Below, in pieces: positions 1 through 11,300 of a stretch of 64,000 nucleotides of DNA (its first letter is position 1; every line of letters begins with the position of its first letter). This DNA comes from Acanthochromis polyacanthus (taxonomy: Eukaryota > Chordata > Actinopteri > Pomacentridae). The DNA is taken from NCBI RefSeq assembly GCF_021347895.1, contig NC_067113.1, positions 8,723,489-8,787,488 of the forward strand. The letters are read 5' to 3'. A program made the position numbers and the translations under genes. The notes under the pieces were generated by a model. That model made no database searches, was not told the DNA's origin, and saw only the letters and a program-made list of their open reading frames with translations.

Positions 1-752
1 TTTTTGTCATATTTTATCTTGTTTTTTGTCATTTGTCCATTTTTTGTTGCCTTCAAACTTTTTTGTGCAATTTTTTGCCTTTTTTGTTTTGTGTCGTTTC
101 TCATCTTTTGTCACTTCGTCTTGTTTTAGTCGTTTTGTGTCTCATTTTTGTAATATTTCATCTTGTTTTTGTCATTTGTCTAATTTTTGGTTTTGTTTCT
201 CATTTGTCTTGCTTGCATTGTCTATTCTTTTTGCTGTTTGCTTCATTTCTTGTTTTGTTTCTTACTTTTGTCATTTTTGTCTCATTTGTCAATTTTTTTG
301 TCGCTTTCTAACTTGCCTAATTTTTTGTTGTGTGTCTTGTCTCATTTTTGATAATACTGTTTCAATTTTCTAATATTTTGTCTTGTTTTTGTTGTTTTGT
401 TGTCTGTCTTTTGTCATTTTGATCATATCGTAAAATATTTTAGTTCAGATAGCTGTGACTAAATGTGTTCTTTTGTACACTCTGATCTGGAAGTTGTGAT
501 GTGGAAATGATAAACTGAGGCTGAATGTTGGTGAAATTGAACTTACTTTTCTTCAGGTTTCATTTCAGGTTGTTCATGATGTTTTGTAGAAAGAGAATTC
601 CTTAATTGTGAATGTTTTCAGAATGTTCTTTTTTCCACTAAGAGTTGTGGTTATTTGTAGGTTTTTATGCTGTGATTTTACTGGTCCGGCCCATTTGAGA
701 TCAAATTGTTCTGAATGTGGAACCTGAACTAAAACGAGTTTGGCATCCCTAA
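1..752 (+). mobile_element. Non-autonomous hAT-like element, left part cut by window edge
   Basis: Shares with the element at 4124-4973 the T/G-rich internal array, the block around CAGATAGCTGTGACTAAATG, and a degraded right end (GAGTTTGGCATCCCT against GAGTTTGACACCCCTG). Same orientation, more diverged. Its start lies outside the window. No coding capacity is visible; the apparent open frames come from its T-rich repeats. Confidence 0.7.
20..420. repeat. Degenerate T-rich tandem array (TTTTGTCATTTGTCT-like units)
   Basis: Irregular repeats of TTTTTGTCATTT, TTTTGTCT and close variants, nearly free of A on this strand. It is the inner part of the hAT-like element here and recurs at 4265-4640 in the second copy. 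Confidence 0.75.
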
Positions 753-3700
753 GTTAAGGGATAAGGTCATTAGTTCCAAGTCTGCTGTGATCAAACGGGT
801 CATAAGCTCAGGTCCTACAGAACAACATCCTACATACCAACACAACAAAGGATTTAAAATTCAAACTGTTTCCAGTGTTAACAATAAAAGTTCACATCCA
901 GACAATTTTGGGATTAGAGTTTAGAAAGTGGATCAAAATAGTTTTAATATAACAATGTAAGGCTATCTGCTAGTTTTTCAGATACATTTTTCTGTTAAGT
1001 TCCATAACAGTTATAATGTAATAATAAACTGAATAAAATGTCCCCAATAATTATGACTTTGATGTTGACATGACAGCTGTGTAAAAGCTAGTAACTCATA
1101 ATTGTAACTCTGACACTCAACACTTTGCTTGAACCTCTTTAAGCCATTAAACCATTTTCCCTTCCCTGGCAAACCAAGACTTTACAGTCTTCATACTGCA
1201 CTGGGTGTTTTTAGTCTCCCACTTTTGACAAACTGCCATTAGACAAGGTGCTGGCTCACTAGATGTGAAGAACGTTCCACAACAGTCCTCTTTGTGTCCA
1301 TCAGTAACTTCATCTCATCTAAACTGTATGAGAATTACTAGTATGAAAGAAATATGTGGTCATCACAAAAATATCTTCAGATGTTTTGTGTGTGACATTA
1401 CTAGAACTTTCTATGCATGTTTAAAGACAGTTTTGGTGCATTTTTCATCTCAATCTGACCTTTGAATCAATCTTTTGGTCAGTAGTTCAGACAGATAAAT
1501 ACTGCTTCATCAGATCCTTTCCCTTGTGTTTTTTTCCTCCTCTTTGAACTCAATAAAACAAAGAAACAAAATAAGCATAGAAAACAATTTCAAGCAACCA
1601 TTCAAACATCTATTTGTTCCACAATTATGGCATAATAGGGTATGTCATTTCTATTCAAATTTAAATTTCTGTGCCCAGGCTGGCGGTAGGCAAACGATGC
1701 AGCTCCTCTAGCAGGCCTTTTTTTTTTTTTTTCGCTTTGATGGGGATGAGCCCCAGTGGAATCAGGCAGAAGGTGAACAGACGTGAAACCGTTTCAAATT
1801 GCTTGTGGCGTTTCACTTTTAGTCCTTAAAGACACCTTCCTCCTGCTTTTTATATACAATCCAAGAACGTCAGTAAACCTCTGTCATTAAAATCACCACT
1901 CTCAAGCAAATCACAGCTGAAAAAAATAAAGAAATTACAGTCATGGAGAAAAGTGGTCAAATTAGAATAGAATCTTTTATTGTTTGTACAAATACTGTTT
2001 TCCACAGCATGTAAATGCATCAGAGCAAAACCCTCTCTCACGCTCCCACTCTCCAAATATACAGATCACGAAATGCATGAATAAAAAAATAATAATTACA
2101 CACAAGAAACCAGAGCCAGACGACTTTCATACCAATCAGTTTAAGATTCACTCATGCAGCATTTAGGACTGCAGATACATCAAACTATGAGAGCATCTAT
2201 AGGTGAAATGTGGAATACTTACGTTACAGAAATCATCAAAGAGTCGGCCTTAATGTAACCGAGAAGCTACTTTTAAAGAAAAAAAAGTGATGATGGAAAT
2301 GTTTCAATAAGAATTTGGAAAGATATCCATTTTCTGCTCACTTATTTCATCTCTGGCAGGTATTTCAGACAACCTTGGGCTCTGACCAGCGCTGCTTTTC
2401 AATCACAGAGGGCCTGTCCAGACAGATCAATGAGAGAAGGCCACAGGAGATTCTACAGCTACTGCTGAGGCCTACTCGCCCTAATTGGATGGTGCATGAG
2501 TGTTTTACTGAACAGTGGACCTGTTTCCCACGTGCACAATCAATTGCTTGTTCTCTGTCGAGTTGGCGCTGATCGGATCGCAAACTCTATTCTTTAAACT
2601 TCTGCACTGCATATTTCCTGTTTCAAGCTGCTTTAAGCATCAAATACAATTATGACCCATCCAAAACGATTCAACACGTAATGACATGACTTTACTGAAA
2701 GGCTGTTACCAAAGCTGGGAACACACACGAACACTCTGTCAAACCTCACATACATTGAACAATTTGCAAACTACGCAATTCAGGATGACAGTAAGCAGTT
2801 GAAACTGAAGATGTGACAGTGACAGCTCTGACAGATCTAATACTCAGTCAGAAGGAGAAAAGGTTTGATTCTCAGCCAGCCACAGTGAAGCTGGAAAAAA
2901 AAGTAAAAGACAGTCACAGTGGACAAATCAGGTTTAAAATGAGGCTTTCGCTCGTCAAGTGTGTTCTCAGCTGAAGTTAAAGTACTTATGAAGCAAACCT
3001 TCACTTTCTGATTTGATGTGATATTCTGTCTAAATTCCATCACCGCCTCAACAAAGTCAGTCTGTTGCAAGCCGTAATGGAATCATATCCCACTGGGTAA
3101 TAGGTAGTATTTTTGCTCTGCCATGACACCATATCACCATCATTCATCTGCGTCAACTTAATAGACAGCCTGTGACAGAGACTGATGTAAAGGAGGCTGA
3201 TGGAGGTCTGAGCTTAATTAAATCCCACTTTATTCACATCGAGTCATAAAGTGAAAATCCAGTTGTGATTTAACATCCGTCAATTATCTGTAAGTCATAG
3301 GACGACCCTGGTAAAAATCTGTCTCTGTTTAAAAGTGCTTTAATTAACATACACATGCATGCGCACACTCTTGCATAAACGCATGCTCACTTTTGGTTCG
3401 GCTGCAGACTACATTAGCTAAAGATGCTGGAGGAGGACCAGAGGTTGCAGCCGTCTCCCAGCCCCTCCCAGCGCACCGCCGTACTTCAAACACATGAACA
3501 CAGCAGCCGCAGGAAGCAGAGGCAAGAAACGGAAACACCAAGGAGGCTCTGGCAGCTCTCCTGCCTCCAAAATGTCCATTCCTTCAGCAAAGCACAGTGC
3601 TGTGAGCGTGGCAGAGGTCGATATGGATGGACTGTGTGTTGTCCATCCATGGCCAGACTCTGGAGACATCCCCGACCACATCCCCTCCTCCTGTCTCATG

Positions 3701-4115
3701 GCTGGTGGGCAGACAATCTCACTTGACGTAATCAACATTAGCTTTGGGTATAGAAATAGTTTTTGCATGTGTGCACATCCATATCATCTACTTTATCTTA
3801 TCCTAACCTATCATATCGATGTTTTTCAGTGCAATCAGATCAAAAGTAGTGCAGTGTTTTATGTCTAATTAAGACCCCCCCCCCTGCCAAAACAAGCTTT
3901 GCTAAGAACTTCATAAAGTGCATTTTTGTCCCCTAACTTTACAAAGAAATACCATACTTGGTAAGTGGTTTTACCTCTGAACGGTACAGAGGACTAAGTT
4001 TATCAATGAGAGATTCATTAATGCGCAATGCAAAAAGAGAGAAGTTTAAACTTAAAACTCCTGCTTGAAGTGCATCATAAGCACAAGGTTAAAACCCACT
4101 CACGCCCTCCACTTC
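753..4115. other. Region 3' of clip4, between two hAT-like copies
   Basis: AT-rich single-copy-looking DNA downstream of clip4. Before the hAT insertion at 4124 it would have been the start of the clip4 3' UTR or flank. Minus-strand AATAAA signals occur, for example at 1976-1981. Apart from the open stretch at 3421-3868, I see no gene. Confidence 0.4.
3421..3868 (+). other. Unidentified open stretch, possible exon or gene fragment
   Basis: A frame open for roughly 149 codons on the plus strand, in an otherwise stop-rich, AT-rich area. It is locally GC-rich and protein-like in composition: a Pro-rich part, then PPYFKHMNTAAAGSRGKKRK with a basic cluster, Ser/Gly-rich residues, and AEVDMDGLCVVHPWPDSGD. 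I do not recognise the family. It could be an exon of a neighbouring plus-strand gene, a retropseudogene or chance. Confidence 0.25.
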
Positions 4116-4123
4116 CTCTAGGC

Positions 4124-4973
4124 CAGGGGTGTCAAACATGTGGCCCTCCAGAGGGTCCCATCCGGCCCACTGGATAACTTTGTACAGAGTAAAAATTACA
4201 GAGGAGACATTAACTGCAATTTGTAAATTTAAAAAATAATTTCTAGACCATGACAGGTGTTTTTTTGGTCTGACTTTTGTCATTTGTCTCATGTTTGTCG
4301 TTTTCTCATTTTTGTCCCTCTTTGTTTGTCTTATTGTTGTCATTTTGTTTTTTTGCTTTATTTGTTGTTCTGAGCATCTTTTTTGTCATTGTGTGTTTTT
4401 TTTTGTCTCGCTTGTGTTGTTTGTCCACTTTTTCGGTTTTGTTTCTTGCATTTGTTATTTTGTGTCTTATTTGTGACATTTATTCAATTTTTTAGTCTCA
4501 TTTTTGTCATTTGTTCATTGTTTTGTCACTTTGTAACTTTTGTCTAATTTTTTGTCTGTTTTTGTTTTGTTTCATGTCTCATTTTTTGTCATTTTGTGTC
4601 TAATTTTTGTAATATTTTGTCTTGCTTTTGTCGTTTTTTGTCTTTTAGTAAAATATTTAGTAAAATATTACATTGATCAGTTCCAGATAGCTGTGACTAA
4701 ATGTTTTGTTTCTTTGTAGATACATTTTAATTTGTAAGTTGTAATGTATAAATGAGAAACTGAGGCATAATGATGTTGAAAAAGAAATTGGAGTTTGTTC
4801 ATAATGCTTTGTAAAAAGATAATTCCTTAAATGTGAACTTTTTTGCACTAAAACAAAGGAAAAATCTGAAGCTGTCGTTATTTATAGGTTATTGCGACAT
4901 GATTTCACTGGTCCAGTCCACATGAAATTGGGCTGAATGTGGCCCCTGAACCAGAGTGAGTTTGACACCCCTG
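4124..4973 (+). mobile_element. Non-autonomous hAT-like element abutting the clip4 stop codon
   Basis: 850 bp. Terminal inverted repeats begin CAGGGGTGTCAAAC at both ends. The flanking 8-bp sequences CTCTAGGC (4116-4123) and CTCTCGGC (4974-4981) are a target-site duplication with one mismatch, as expected for hAT elements. The inside is a T-rich tandem array plus an AT-rich block, with no transposase. The right end is 9 bp from the clip4 stop (minus strand), so the clip4 transcript must read into it. Minus-strand AATAAA motifs at 4479-4484 and 4357-4362 could serve as polyadenylation signals. Confidence 0.88.
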
Positions 4974-4982
4974 CTCTCGGCC

Positions 4983-5349
4983 TTAGCTGCTTTCATTCAC
5001 CAAGCGTGCACCGTTAATGCCGCGATAGGTGACTCGGCTGGGACGGACCAGCACGCCGTGGCCAGGTCGACAGGTGAAGTAGCGGCGCCCGCCCACAGAG
5101 CCGTCGTTCTTGCCCTTGGAGTTCCGCAGCTCCAGACCCAGCCAAAGGCCCGGGGCAAAGTCTGCTGTGCCCAGGTAACGGATGAACGCCATCTCATTGG
5201 CACTGCTCAGGAGGACCTGCATGCCCACATGGAGGCGGACCTGTCCATCAGAGCCAGGAGAGGGACTAGACCCTGCAGTGCTTCCGGGAATACTGCCACT
5301 ACCGCTGCTCAGGGTGCTCCAGCGTCGACGGTGAGGATTGGAACGACTC
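4983..5349 (-). CDS. clip4: clip4 last coding exon (CAP-Gly 3 and C-terminus)
   Basis: Encodes residues 618-739. A basic/Ser-rich lead ([19 protein letters not shown]) is followed by CAP-Gly 3: [49 protein letters not shown]. It ends in [12 protein letters not shown] and TAA (4985-4983). The acceptor (CAACAAAAG|GA at 5350) is A-rich, so the start could shift by one codon. A transposon begins almost directly after the stop. Confidence 0.95.
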
Positions 5350-8300
5350 CTTTTGTTGTTTCGTTTGTTTGTTTGTAGCAGCAGCACCGGGGAAAAAAAA
5401 ACACCAAGAAAGATTTATGAGAAGAGGTATGCAGTGTGAAAGAATACATCAAAAGTAAGTAGGAGATTCATGGGAGCTCGGTGTTTGAGGGATTGATCTT
5501 CAATTCCCTGCTCTCTCTCATTATACCCACAATCATACATTGGCCATTTAAAAAAGGAACCTTTTGCTGACTAATACCACTGCTTCTTATCAGTATTGAT
5601 TCTGTCACTGCTGCAGGGGATTAGGATGAAACTGAAAAGCCTGGGGAGGTAGAAGTGTGAGGGATGCTAGGAGAAGAGAGACACACACCTGGTAACGGCG
5701 CTCCGTCTGCTCGTATCCTTGGCAGTGGCGATGGCCGTTGATGTGCTGAAACTGCGACGAATTGTCCCTGCACAGCAATCATAAGAGTCAAGTGCTCCCA
5801 CTGAGACACTTGCATAAGAATGACTTCACAAGCACTCACAGAATAATAAATGCCAAGTCACATTTCAAATAAATCCCAGTCAAAGCTTGCAATAAAGGCA
5901 GAATTCTCACCAGTGAAAGGATGACTGAGGCGTGAGGAGGTGAGCTCTGACAGGCAATCAACAGATCCATGGATCCTGGGAGGAGAAAAGAAACTTGTAA
6001 ATGTCCTCGTAGAGTTTTTACAGAATGAGGCAATCCACTCCGCAAAACCTCCACTGACAATGGTCCGGAGTTTATTTCACTCAGCAATATAGATTACAAC
6101 GTCCACTGAAAATTCATTAAATAGCGCCACACACACGGAGACGACTGGGTCTGCTTCTGATGATTGTTTCTTTTCTGTTACCAGCTCGAATGAAAAAAAA
6201 GCTCTGCTGCTCACACCAGAGTGTCTGACCTGCTCATTGATGTTTTCTTAAGCCACTATATAATGTTAATAATTACACTACAACTCTGGAAGCTATTAGG
6301 AGGCAAAGTGCCAATACTGAGAAACGAGCAAAAGCAGAAAAAGGATTCTTTTGTTTTCTATGGAATGAGAAATAGTGGGGTAGAGCAACAAAAACAAAGC
6401 GTGTGTGGGAGGGTGGGGTGTTTGTTTAGCTGATGGGTTGTGATCGCTGCTGACAGGAAAAGAAAAGAGGAGGAAAAGCAAGCTCCTGGATGGGTGATAT
6501 TCATCAATAGGCAGCAGGGAAGTGTGTGCTCTGCTGAGTACACCCTGAACCCCAGGTTTAATTAGGGTGAAAAAAAAAGAAACAAAAACGGGCATTAATA
6601 AGGAATGGCAAGAAAACACAGAAGCCGACTTCCCAAAAAACAGCTTTTACCTCATGGAAGACAAACAGAGGTTTAATAAAAAAGAGAAACAAGAAAATAA
6701 TGGGAGCAATGAAGGTACAGGAAGAAGACAGGCAAACCCGCACTGAGAGGAACCACAAGCAGAAATGAAGGAGAAGAGACTAATTATACTTAGAAATAAA
6801 GGTGGAATGTGTTAACTTAACCAGCACTCTTTCAATTCTGGTGACCCGCTGGCTTTACAAAAACACATCTGGTACTTTAGATGTCAACTGCTTTTTTTAA
6901 ACTATAATGGCTTTTATTCAACTATGACACGCATTAAACACTTGAGGCATTGTGTGGCATCCAATAAAAAGGTCGACAGTTTTTGTCCATTTGTTAAAAA
7001 AAAAAAAAGAGTGGGTAGTAGAATCAAAATGATGTCTGACAATGAATAATTAAACGGCTTGTATATATGCATGTCAGACAGCTTTCATGTCTCCAGGATT
7101 TGACAATAAAAAGCCACTTGATACAACTGCAGAGTCAAAACTTCTTCTGTTTAGCGAGCAAGCTTGATTTGATGTACAAAAATAAGGCCTCCCTTTGTTC
7201 ATGTCACATTTAACCAAGTCAAAGTGGTTCTTATGATTGGCTTACTTAAAGCAAAAACCAGGCATAGAGACCCAAAACAAAACGGTGCAGTAAAAAAGGA
7301 AGGTTTAGCTGGGGTTTACCAAGTCTGGCAAACCATCAATTAAATGAATCAAAGACACTGTTCACACTTAAAACAAACAAAAAAAACACAAAATATGACA
7401 TCCTTTGCATAGCAGACATACTTTAAAGGTGGCGCCATGTTGTTCATCTACTAATCCAGATACCATATTCACACCATTCTAATACTTTTAGTTCAAGGTG
7501 CTTTAAATGATTTTGTGAAATCCAAGTGTCCCAACACTGCTACTGCACAGTGACACCATCTAAACAACAACGCTTCACTCAGACATGACCTGCAGAGCGG
7601 CCATAAACTATTTGATGTCTTGATCCTGATGTCTTCTATTTTTGCACATTTCTCACACTGTTATTATTCCAGATCATCAAACCAACACTTATAAATTACT
7701 TAATATTAGACTGATAACCCAGACAACACAAAATGCAGTTTTGAAATGATGATTTATTGAATAACTATTGAAAATCTGTACCACCGCTGTGAAATAGTGA
7801 TTCCCCCCTAAACCTAATAAGTGGTTGATCCCTTTGCAGGAACAACTGCAGTTAAACATTTGCAATAGCTGGTGATCAGTTTTTACACTGCCAGTGATAA
7901 ATGCTGGCCCACAGTTCTCTGCAGAATAGTTTTAATTCAGCCACATTAGATGGTTTTCAAGCACAAACTGCCATTTTAAGGTCTTGCCACAGCATCTCAA
8001 TTAGATTCAAGTTCAGACTTTGACTCAGCCACTCCAAAACCTTATTTTCCTTCTTTTTGTGACATTCAGAGGTGGACCTGATTGCATGCTTTGGGTCCAT
8101 TTGTGTTCAGCTTTAGGTCATAAATTGATGGGTGGATATTTCTGATGCCCCAAATCATCAGCCTATCACCACGTTTCACTGTATCTTATTCTTCTTGTGG
8201 AATGCGGTATTAGTTTTACACCAGGGACCCGTGTCTTGAAGGAAGTTCCACCTCTGACTCATGAATCCACAGGATGTTATCCCAAAAGTCTTGAGGTTCA

Positions 8301-11300
8301 TTAGTATATTTTGCTTTTTTTTTTTTCCAAATGCCAGATGAGCCTTTATGTTCCTTTTGATCAGTAGTGGTTAGCACCTTGCAACTCTCCCATAATGCCA
8401 TTTCCTCCCAGTGTCTTCCTTATTGTGGAATCACGTAGACGGACCTGAACTGAGGCCACTGACATCTTGCAGATCTTCTGATGTTTGTCTGGGTTCTTGT
8501 GTGACCTCATAGATAAGATGTCGACCTGCTCTTGGACAAATGTTGGCCACTCCTGGGAAGGTTCACCACAGTTCCATGTTTTCTCTATTTGTGGATAAAG
8601 TCTCTCACTGTGGTTTTCTGGAGTCCCAGAGCCTCAACAATGAATTCAGAAGTCTTTCCAGTCATTGAAATCTGTCAGTCTTGTTGTTTAGATTCAGAAA
8701 GCCTGGCAGCAATCATGTGTCAATGTGGACAGTGAAACTAAATGAATTTAGTAGATTGGTAGCTCAGGGGGCAATTACTTTATCACATAGGGCAAGGTGC
8801 GTCGAGACAGCATTTTTCCTTCAATCCTTCAATAAATGAGATCATCATTTATATACTGCATTTTGTGTTTTCTTGTGTTATCTTTGTCTAATGCTAAATT
8901 CAGTTTGATGGTCGGAAACATTAAGTGTGACATATACAAAAACACAACATGTCTGTACACTTTTTCACCACACAGTATAGCAGGACTGGATCTTGCTCAC
9001 TGAGATGTAGGCTGTTGTTTTAACAATACATCACTAAGCTACACTGGATCAATGCAGATATTGTAGTACAGCAGGTAGCAAGTCTGTGAGGGGGAATTCC
9101 AAAACTTTACTGTTTAGTGTGTTCAAACTGCTCTAAGTTCTGATAGAGCTTAATGAAAAGCTCTGTATAACGGAGGATCTGGAAAATTGGTGTCGAAATG
9201 ATAGGGCTCTTTTTTGAAACATACAGAAAACCTTTCACAGTCACCGTATCTCAGCCTAACTGAACCCTACAGGAGGAAGTTGGAGCAGCATGACGTCCAG
9301 GACTCAATCACAACAATCAAAATATCAAACTGGGGAACACCATTCATAACAATGCTGTTCATTACTACAGCAGAGGTCTAAAGCCTCTGAAAATATATTC
9401 CAAGGACATCTGAAGTTCTCATTTTTACCCCAACAGAACTGACTTTCCTTGTAATTGCCGCCCATGATCTATATGTTTGACATATGGCTAGTGTAGCTGA
9501 CAACAGCAGTGGTGGGCCACATCTCTGCAACAGAGTGATTATTAGCCACGAAAAATTGCGCTTTTAGATACATATTTTTTAAATCTGTTTATTTACATTT
9601 CCAAAGTAAGGTTCTAATATTACCCTCCAGAGCAGTGCTTGTGGATCTACTGTGTAATATGCATATCTATTGAAAGCACAAAATTACAATCTCATCTGCT
9701 CAAATATCAAAACAAGACTTTAAACGTTGCTGTTTTCAACGGAACTTTCAAGTGGAAATTAGAATGTCCCAGCTGTCCAAAATCTCTTCACAAGTGGATT
9801 ACTATTTTTTAGAGCAGCCTGAACTATCACAGCTTTTTTTTCAAATTCAGGTCATGACTGATAAATTACTGTTTCCTTGCATACATACATATTATTACAG
9901 ACATCACGGCTGAATTTTAAAACACACCGAACTGTAATGTATGTATTTCAGATTTTCTGCTCTCTGGCTCTGCATGTTGTTGGGTTTACTGTAATTGTAT
10001 GTCTGGCACGGGGGTGCAAGCTTGAATGCATGACCAGACAAGGTTGCACACATCAGAGCTTCCACAGAGTCTGATTAGACACCTCAAGAGACAAGTATAC
10101 TTTAGCTTAGCGGATATTTTGACTGGAGTCTCGTGTCTGAAATGGACCAGTGTGCATGTTATGTCAGAATTAAACTCAAAATAATATCACTTTCTCCCAG
10201 GTCAACACAAAACTAATAGGCTATTAATCAAAATTCCAGACACTTGGCTGGAAGTGAAGTTGCTGCAATTATTCCAAATATATTCAGTGACTCCAGAAAA
10301 CTCAGTTATAACTACATGCATAGAATCACCCTGGCAAATTAGAATATATTTATCAGAAATGAAACATCACGAAAATCCGTCTTCACATACTTGTACATTG
10401 CTTATTATTCTGCCAAGCAAAGCAGAGGAGTTATGTGACGATCGGTGTTGGTTTGTCTGTCCGTCCGTCTGTTCACAACTTTACTCAAAAATGGAACAAC
10501 GGATTTGGATGAAATTCTCAGGGAAGGGCAGAAATGACACAAGGACCAAGTGATTAGATTTTGGCAGTGATACCATGTGAAAGATTTCTATGTCACTGTC
10601 AGATAGCGGCATGGCATCACTGTAACCATGAGAACACGTGAACACTACGTCAGCTGCCTGCTGATGATCACATGATTGTGATCCTACTACAAATCAACCA
10701 CTGCAGAACATAAATTTTCTAAAGATTTCATCCGAGGGATATCATACGATGACTCGATGACTGGGCAGCCTTGGCAGAGTACTGCGCCCTCTGAGTGCTT
10801 TTCAATGTCAGAGATTGTTTCTGTCTTTTTTTATTTATTGGAAATATTTTATCTTTTATTATTATTACTTTATCTACCTTAACACAACCGCATTTCTTCT
10901 TTGGGATAATTGTTCTACCTCCTATGCCTGTAGAGAAAACGATGAATACACATTTGAATCAGTTCGTACCTTTAGGTTCTCATCACTGCATTAGAATACA
11001 GAGTGGTAACACTCATATTAACATGACCCACAGCAGTCTAACTCATGATTTGTGTTTTACATCTGCAGCTCACTTGCGATCTCAACAGTATAATATGAAG
11101 GAAACCCCAAGCTTATAACATGCCCCGAATGCTTCTATTTTTTATTATTTTATCTGATTGCTCTGTTTTTATTTTATGATTGTCATTTTAAATGTAGCGC
11201 TTTGAGATTTTGCCTAAATGACATGTGCATTACAAATTTATTATTAATATTATTATCATCACACGGTTTGAACATATCAATAAAAAATAAAATATATAAA

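Noticed and set aside
26..373. 115- and 92-codon open frames rich in Phe/Cys/Leu, possible membrane proteins
   Set aside because: They follow from the T-rich tandem array of a non-autonomous transposon; the same kind of frames appear in the second copy at 4277-4495.
1265..2166. Several 60-68-codon frames, possible small proteins
   Set aside because: No recognisable domain, no splice signals in support and lengths expected by chance in AT-rich DNA.
4956..5378. 140-codon plus-strand frame
   Set aside because: It is the antisense shadow of the last clip4 exon, whose minus-strand translation is a clear CAP-Gly domain.
9180..9420. Possible further Tc1 fragment (text like CCTTTCACAGTCACCGTATC)
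   Set aside because: Only a loose resemblance to the PDLNPIE region, no ends and no readable frame.
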